Assembly (NCBI RefSeq): GCF_028527925.1
Contig: NZ_JAPESW010000010.1
Span: 1-64,000, forward strand
DNA: 64,000 nucleotides
Source: Cellulomonas fimi
Lineage (GTDB): Bacteria > Actinomycetota > Actinomycetes > Actinomycetales > Cellulomonadaceae
Direction: 5' to 3'
Position 1 is the first letter of the stretch. Each line of letters begins with the position of its first letter. The translations under genes and the position numbers were made by a program. A model generated the notes under the pieces. The model did not search any database. It worked only from the letters and a program-made list of their open reading frames with translations, and was not told where the DNA came from. Below, piece after piece: positions 59,132 to 64,000 of the stretch.

Positions 59132-61381
59132 TCAGCGCGTCGTCCACCCGGCGGGCAGCGCGGTGCTGTGCAGCACGCGCAGCGCGCGCGTCGGCCGGGT
59201 CATCGCGACGTACAGGTCGCCTGCCGACGCGGCGAGGACGTCGGCGGGCTCCACGAGCACGACCACGTCGAACTCCAGGCCCTTCGCCTCGCGCGGCGTC
59301 AGCAGGACGAGCGGTGCGTCGAGGTCGGCGCTCGACGCGCCGGCGCCCAGCACCGCGGGGGTCCCGGCGTCGCGCAGCGCCTCGTGCACGCGGGTCAGGT
59401 GCGCGGGCGTCCCGACGACCGCGACGCGGCCGGCGCCCGAGGCGTCGCTCACCTCGGTGACCGCCTTCTCCGCGTACCGGGCGGCCGACGCGCCGAGGGC
59501 GTCGGACCCGACGCCCTCCACGACAAGCGCGTCGGGCACGTCACGCGCGGACGTCAGCGGGCTGACGGGCAGGCCCGCGGCGACGGCGACGCGACGCGCG
59601 GTGTCCGCGACGACGGCCGGCGTCCGGTAGTTGACGGTGAGCTCCGCGAGCCGCCACGACGAGCGCAGCACGGGGTCGAGCATGCGCGCCCAGTCGCGCG
59701 CACCCGCGGCGGCCGTCGTCTGCGCGACGTCGCCCACGATCGTGAGCGAGCGCGTCGGGACGCGGCGCAGCAGCGCGCGCCAGGCCATCGCGGACAGCTC
59801 CTGCGCCTCGTCGACGACGACGTGCCCGTAGGTCCAGCTCCGGTCGGCCGCCGCGCGTTCCGCCGTGGTCAGCGCGGGCCCCGACGACGCGAACCGGTCG
59901 GCGAGCATCTCCGCCGAGACGAGCGCACCGCTCCCGGTGGACTCGAGCACCTGGCGGGCGTACTCGAGCTCCGACTGGCGCCGCTCCGCGGCGGCCCTGG
60001 CCTGCGCGCGAGCGGCCTGGTCGTCCTCGCCGAGCAGCTCCGCGGCCTCGTCGAGCAGCGGCACGTCGGCTGGCGTCCACGGCGCGTCGGGGTCGCGCGC
60101 GAGCAGCCGGCGCTGCGCGGGGGACATCTGCGGTGCCGCGGACTCGAGCCGCCACGGCTTGGCCCACAGGTCCGCGAGGAGCTTCTCCGGCGTCAGGGGC
60201 ATCCACGCGAGGTTGAGCGCGATGCGGATCTCGCGCGTGGTGCGCAGCTCCTCGAGGATCTCGCCCCGCTCGTCGGCCGGGATCTCGCCGCCGAGCTGCT
60301 GGACGTACTGCTCGGCGAGCCGCGCGAGCATGTCGCGCACGAAGCCGACGCGCGCGAGGTTGTGCGGCCGATGGTTGCGGCGAGCGCGCGCGATCGCGGA
60401 CGCGACGTCCTGGGGGCGCACCACGATCGTCCGCCCGTCGACGCGCACGGTCGTCGGCTCGGCGGGCACGCGCTGCCGGTCGCGCACGGCGCGTGCGACG
60501 ACCGAGGCCATGACCGCGCGCCCCTTGAGCTCGGCGACCGCCTCCGGCTCCGTCCCCGTCGCGACGAGCCCCGGCACGAGCTCGGCGACGGTCGTCGTGA
60601 CCACGCCGGTCTCGCCGAGCGCCGGGAGCACCTGGTCGATGTAGCGCAGGAAGGTCCGGCTCGGACCGACCAGCAGGACGCCCGAGCGCTCGAGGACGCG
60701 CCGGTGCGCGTAGAGCAGGTAGGCGGCACGGTGCAGCGCGACCGCCGTCTTGCCCGTGCCCGGGCCGCCCTGCACGACGAGCGCGCCGTGCAGCTCGTCG
60801 CGGATGATGCGGTCCTGCTCGGCCTGGATGGTCGCGACGATGTCGCCCATCCGGCCCGTGCGCCCGGCCGCGAGCCCGGCGAGCAGCGCGCCCTCGCCCG
60901 ACAGGCCCGACAGGCGCGCGTCGTCACCGTCGGCGAGGAGGTCGAGGTCGAGCACCTCGTCCTCGACGCCCGTGACCGTGCGTCCGCGCGTGACGACGTG
61001 CCGCCGGCGGACCACGCCGTCGGGCTGGGCCGCGGTGGCCCGGTAGAACGGCTGCGCGGCGGGTGCGCGCCAGTCGGTGAGCAGCGGAGACTGCTCCTCG
61101 TCGGTCAGCCCGATGCGACCGACGTAGCGCCGCACGCCGTCCTCGAGGTCGAGCCGGCCGAACACGAGGCGCTCCTCGACGGCCTCGAGCTGCGCGACGC
61201 GGTCCTCGTAGAGCGTCGCGAAGGCGTCGCGCTCGCTGCGGTTCTGCGGCGAGCCCGACGGTCCCGACCGGCGGACCCGGGCGAGGCGGTCGCGCGTCTG
61301 CGCCCGCAGGTCGTCGAGCCGCGCGTAGAGCCCGTCGACCGTCCGCTGCTCGGCGGCGAGCTCTGCCTCGATACCTGCCAC
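59132..61381 (-). CDS. helD: HelD-like ATPase (UvrD/Rep fold)
   Basis: A 749-residue superfamily 1 ATPase: N-terminal coiled hairpin (LAAEQRTVDGLYARLDDL), Walker A GGPGTGKTAVALHRAAYLLY, VDEAQELSAMAWRALL, GDVAQTT and TPREAKGLEFDVVVLVEP. HelD/HelR releases RNA polymerase from DNA and can confer rifampicin tolerance in actinobacteria. GTG 61381. A GATAAT hexamer (61473-61478, minus) is the likely -10. No rifamycin-associated element was seen. Confidence 0.9.
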   Translation of the reverse strand: MAGIEAELAAEQRTVDGLYARLDDLRAQTRDRLARVRRSGPSGSPQNRSERDAFATLYEDRVAQLEAVEERLVFGRLDLEDGVRRYVGRIGLTDEEQSPLLTDWRAPAAQPFYRATAAQPDGVVRRRHVVTRGRTVTGVEDEVLDLDLLADGDDARLSGLSGEGALLAGLAAGRTGRMGDIVATIQAEQDRIIRDELHGALVVQGGPGTGKTAVALHRAAYLLYAHRRVLERSGVLLVGPSRTFLRYIDQVLPALGETGVVTTTVAELVPGLVATGTEPEAVAELKGRAVMASVVARAVRDRQRVPAEPTTVRVDGRTIVVRPQDVASAIARARRNHRPHNLARVGFVRDMLARLAEQYVQQLGGEIPADERGEILEELRTTREIRIALNLAWMPLTPEKLLADLWAKPWRLESAAPQMSPAQRRLLARDPDAPWTPADVPLLDEAAELLGEDDQAARAQARAAAERRQSELEYARQVLESTGSGALVSAEMLADRFASSGPALTTAERAAADRSWTYGHVVVDEAQELSAMAWRALLRRVPTRSLTIVGDVAQTTAAAGARDWARMLDPVLRSSWRLAELTVNYRTPAVVADTARRVAVAAGLPVSPLTSARDVPDALVVEGVGSDALGASAARYAEKAVTEVSDASGAGRVAVVGTPAHLTRVHEALRDAGTPAVLGAGASSADLDAPLVLLTPREAKGLEFDVVVLVEPADVLAASAGDLYVAMTRPTRALRVLHSTALPAGWTTR

Positions 61382-61472
61382 GTGCGCGATCCTCCGTCCG
61401 CGGAACGGTGCTCCGCTCGAACCTGCCGCTCGTTCACCCGGTCGGGTCGACCGGCGCCGAAAGCGGCCGTCC

Positions 61473-61478
61473 ATTATC
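61473..61478 (-). promoter_or_regulatory. -10 element of helD
   Basis: GATAAT on the minus strand, the best TATAAT match in the region; leader about 85 bases. The -35 (GTGCGA) is weak. Confidence 0.5.
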
Positions 61479-61566
61479 CGCCACGACCGCGCCGCCTCGC
61501 ACCGCCCCGCACGCCACGGCTCGCGAACCTGCGACGACGCGGGACGCGCGAGGGCGTCGCGGGGCC

Positions 61567-61572
61567 TAGGCT
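61567..61572 (+). promoter_or_regulatory. -10 element of the phosphatase-kinase operon
   Basis: TAGGCT before a 26-base leader that contains GAGAGGAGAG and leads to GTG 61599. Confidence 0.45.
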
Positions 61573-61598
61573 TCCCCCAGCCCGACGAGAGGAGAGCC

Positions 61599-62831
61599 GT
61601 GACCCACGCGACGACCGCGGGCGACGACGCCCGCGGCACCGCCACGCCCGGTCCCGTCGGCTCCCGCGACGGTGTGGTCCGGATCCTCCTGGTCGAGGAC
61701 GACGACGGCGACGCGCTCCTCGTGCGGGAGCACCTGAGCGACGCCGGCCTCCCGGTGGACCTCGTGTGGGTGCGCTCCCTCGACGAGGCGCTCGAGCACC
61801 TCGACGTCGACTGCGTGCTGCTCGACCTGGGCCTGCCCGACGCCATGGGCATCGGCGCGCTCGAGCGGCTGCTCGGCGCCGGTGCCCCCGCGGTCGTCGT
61901 CCTGACCGGTCTGTCGGGCTCCGACGCGGGCGTACAGGCGGTCGCGGCGGGCGCGCAGGACTACCTGGTCAAGGGCGAGGTCGACGGCGAGCTGCTCTCG
62001 CGCTCGGTGCGGTACGCGGTCCAGCGCCGCCGGCTCGAGGAGACCGACCGCGCGCTGTACCGCAGCCTGGTCCGCGCGGAGGAGACCACGCGCCTCGAGC
62101 GCGCGCTGCTGCCCACCCCGGCCGTCCGGGACGAGGGGCTCGAGGTCCGGGTGGGCTACCGCGCGGGGCGCGACGGCCTGCTCGGCGGCGACTTCTACGA
62201 CGTGGTCGAGCTGCCCGACGGGCGGGTCCTCGCCCTCGTCGGTGACGTGTGCGGCCACGGTCCGGACGAGGCGGCGCTGGGCGCGACCCTGCGCACGGCC
62301 TGGCGGACGCTCGTGCTGGCCGGGACCCCGGCGGGGGAGATCCTCGGTCTCCTGGAGCGCGTGCTCGCGTTCGAGCGCGCGCGTCCGGAGGTGTTCACCA
62401 CCGCCACCATGGTCGTCGTCTCCGCGGACCGCACGAGCGCCGACCTGTACCAGGCCGGGCACCCCGTGCCGTTCCTGCTCGGCCCGCCGTCGGCGCTCCT
62501 GCCCACGCAGCGGCGCGGTCGGGCGCTCGGCATCCCCGTGCCGGGCGGGTGGGAGCCGGAGCGGCTCGCGCTCGACGGCACCTGGCGGATCCTCATGTAC
62601 ACCGACGGGCTGCTCGAGGCCACCGTGCACGGCGGCCCCGAGCGCGTCGGCAAGGCCGGCCTGCTCGCCGTCGTCGACCGGGTCCTCGCCGCGGAGCGAC
62701 CGACCGTCGCGCGTGCGGACGACGCCGACCCGGTCGACGTCGTCGAGCGTGTGCTGCACGAGGTCCGCGAGCTGCACGGGGGCGACCTCGTCGACGACGC
62801 CGCCGTGGTCCTGCTCGGGTGGGGTGCATGA
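61599..62831 (+). CDS. Receiver-PP2C phosphatase (RsbU-like response regulator)
   Basis: A 410-residue protein with a receiver domain (LLVEDDDGDALLV, phospho-acceptor Asp76 in LLDLGLPD, Lys in YLVKGE) and a PP2C/SpoIIE phosphatase domain (GGDFYDVVELPDGR, GDVCGHGPDEAA, MYTDGLLEA, DDAAVVLL). It should dephosphorylate an anti-sigma-antagonist when its receiver is phosphorylated. The end overlaps the kinase ATG (ATGA), so the next gene is its likely phosphodonor. No antagonist or anti-sigma gene is visible. Confidence 0.93.
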   Translation: MTHATTAGDDARGTATPGPVGSRDGVVRILLVEDDDGDALLVREHLSDAGLPVDLVWVRSLDEALEHLDVDCVLLDLGLPDAMGIGALERLLGAGAPAVVVLTGLSGSDAGVQAVAAGAQDYLVKGEVDGELLSRSVRYAVQRRRLEETDRALYRSLVRAEETTRLERALLPTPAVRDEGLEVRVGYRAGRDGLLGGDFYDVVELPDGRVLALVGDVCGHGPDEAALGATLRTAWRTLVLAGTPAGEILGLLERVLAFERARPEVFTTATMVVVSADRTSADLYQAGHPVPFLLGPPSALLPTQRRGRALGIPVPGGWEPERLALDGTWRILMYTDGLLEATVHGGPERVGKAGLLAVVDRVLAAERPTVARADDADPVDVVERVLHEVRELHGGDLVDDAAVVLLGWGA

Positions 62832-64000
62832 GCGCACCCGTCACGACCCCCGTCCGGGGGCGGGTGACGCTGCGGCGCCGCCTGCTCTCGCTGCTCGTCA
62901 CGGCCGGCGTCGTCCTGGCCCTCGTCGTCGTCGGCGCGACGTTCGTCCTGTCGCGCGTGGTCGAACGGCAGGAAGCGGTCACGCAGACCTACTTCGAGGC
63001 GATCACGCAGGCCGACGGCGCCTACATCCAGCTCGTCGACGCCGAGACGTCGGTGCGCGGCTACGCCCTGACGGGCGACGACGTGACGCTCGAGCCCTAT
63101 CAGCGCGCGCTCGAGGACGACCTCTCCTTCCGGGTGCTCGCGGAGCGGGAGAGCGCTCGCGGCGCGGACGCCGAGCTCGTGGCGGCCGCCCGGGCCGCGG
63201 CGGAGGCCGGGGCGCGGTGGAACGAGGAGTTCGCCCAGCCGGTCATGGCGCACGTCGCCTCCGAGGGCACCTCCGCGGTCACCACGGAGGAGATCGAGGC
63301 CGGCCGCGAGCTGTTCGACGACGCGCGCGCCAAGGCGGAGACGTACATCACGCTGCTGCGCGACCGGCGCCAGGACGCCGTCGACGAGCTCTCGCACTGG
63401 ATGCTCGTCGCCGCCCTGTCCGTCGTGCTGCTCGTCGTCGCGGCCGTCGGCGTCGGCGTCGCCCTCTGGGTCGCGCTGCGCCGGTGGGTCCTCGAGCCGC
63501 TCGGCGACCTCGCGGCCGACGCGCGGGCCGTCGCGTCCGGTGACCTCGCGCACCCGGTCGACGCGACCGGGCCGGGAGAGATCGCCGACCTCGCGGACGA
63601 CGTGGAGCGCATGCGCGTCGCGCTCGTCACCGAGGTCCGCGCGGTCGAGCGGTCGCGCGCGGAGATCACCGACGCGCACGACCAGCTGACCGCCCAGGCC
63701 GAGGAGCTGCGCCGGTCGAACCGGGACCTCGAGCAGTTCGCCTACGTCGCGTCGCACGACCTGCAGGAGCCGCTGCGCAAGGTCGCGAGCTTCACGCAGC
63801 TGCTCCAGAAGCGCTACGGCGGCCAGCTCGACGAGCGCGCCGACCAGTACATCGACTTCGCGGTCGACGGCGCCAAGCGCATGCAGCGGCTGATCAACGA
63901 CCTGCTGGGCTTCTCGCGCGTCGGCCGGCACGGCGGCGAGGTGAGCGACGTGCACCTGGAGGCGGCGCTCGCGGAGGCGATCGACAACCTCGAGGAGCGC
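62828..64000 (+). CDS. CHASE3-HAMP sensor histidine kinase (cut by window end)
   Basis: 391 residues are visible; the ATP-binding domain lies beyond the window. Membrane helices at about 17-40 and 195-215 enclose a CHASE3-like extracellular sensor; HAMP follows, then a coiled linker and a HisKA domain with His310 in VASHDLQEPLRK, a form shared with phytochrome-like kinases. ATG 62828 overlaps the phosphatase stop. It probably phosphorylates the receiver of that protein. Confidence 0.92.
   Translation, partial: MSAPVTTPVRGRVTLRRRLLSLLVTAGVVLALVVVGATFVLSRVVERQEAVTQTYFEAITQADGAYIQLVDAETSVRGYALTGDDVTLEPYQRALEDDLSFRVLAERESARGADAELVAAARAAAEAGARWNEEFAQPVMAHVASEGTSAVTTEEIEAGRELFDDARAKAETYITLLRDRRQDAVDELSHWMLVAALSVVLLVVAAVGVGVALWVALRRWVLEPLGDLAADARAVASGDLAHPVDATGPGEIADLADDVERMRVALVTEVRAVERSRAEITDAHDQLTAQAEELRRSNRDLEQFAYVASHDLQEPLRKVASFTQLLQKRYGGQLDERADQYIDFAVDGAKRMQRLINDLLGFSRVGRHGGEVSDVHLEAALAEAIDNLEER

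Noticed and set aside
61382..61598. Rifamycin-associated element upstream of helD
   Set aside because: I looked for the inverted repeat around GCTTGCGGCAAG and did not see it, so rifampicin inducibility is not supported from sequence.

Overview
This 64 kb window comes from a very high-GC actinobacterial chromosome. Codons end overwhelmingly in G or C, GTG and TTG starts are frequent, and RNase J, RNase Y, ClgR, LexA and NrdR are all present. The gene order dapB..dapA-rnj..ftsK..pgsA-cinA-clgR..DUF3046..recA-recX..miaB..miaA-dapF..hflX..dinG..lexA-LysM-nrdR is a conserved actinobacterial backbone, also recognisable in Mycobacterium and Streptomyces. The mix of RNase Y, a gluABCD-type importer, paired YbjN proteins and a lactate dehydrogenase best fits Micrococcales close to Cellulomonas. 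That placement is inferred from gene content, not from an alignment. I see no tRNA, rRNA, insertion sequence, prophage or CRISPR array.

Layout. Bases 1-9646 hold lysine/cell-wall precursor genes (dapB, dapA), dihydrofolate reductase and RNase J, interrupted by a GNAT enzyme, an AzlCD exporter and a succinate-semialdehyde-type dehydrogenase; an EamA exporter is convergent with rnj. Bases 9700-13920 are accessory: a GlxA-type regulator, a metallo-beta-lactamase-fold protein, a winged-helix protein, and a TetR repressor divergent from a small membrane protein. Bases 14051-22055 hold ftsK overlapping a GGDEF-EAL protein, then CapA, pgsA, cinA and clgR. Bases 22225-33252 hold DNA maintenance genes (nei2, a 1674-residue Lhr helicase, recA, recX) with DUF3046, a phosphatase and another hydrolase. 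Bases 33366-39352 hold an hsp20 under a CIRCE-like element, RNase Y and a four-gene amino-acid ABC importer with hairpins between the binding-protein and permease genes. Bases 39541-50049 hold tRNA modification (miaB, miaA), dapF, hflX and dinG with small partners. Bases 50154-54112 hold lactate dehydrogenase, a Rho-N-like protein, and the lexA/LysM divergent SOS pair followed by nrdR. Bases 54283-64000 hold an S9 peptidase, an aldo/keto reductase, DUF5302, serA, a HelD-like ATPase, and a receiver-PP2C phosphatase overlapping a CHASE3-type histidine kinase cut off by the window end.

How they work together. Three stress circuits can be read from the DNA: an SOS regulon (LexA boxes at recA and between lexA and the LysM gene), a heat-shock element at hsp20, and a TetR-type divergon with a palindrome. 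A recurring promoter form, a TAnnnT-like -10 ending 6-8 bases before an ATG or GTG, suggests that roughly a third of the genes are leaderless; I used it to choose several starts. The most unusual non-coding features are a 36-bp tandem repeat that copies the last 12 codons and stop of lhr in frame, a degenerate 16-bp array after the RNase Y gene, an 11-codon leaderless upstream ORF on the EamA gene, and a 10-bp repeat that places TGA in all three frames after the S9 peptidase gene.
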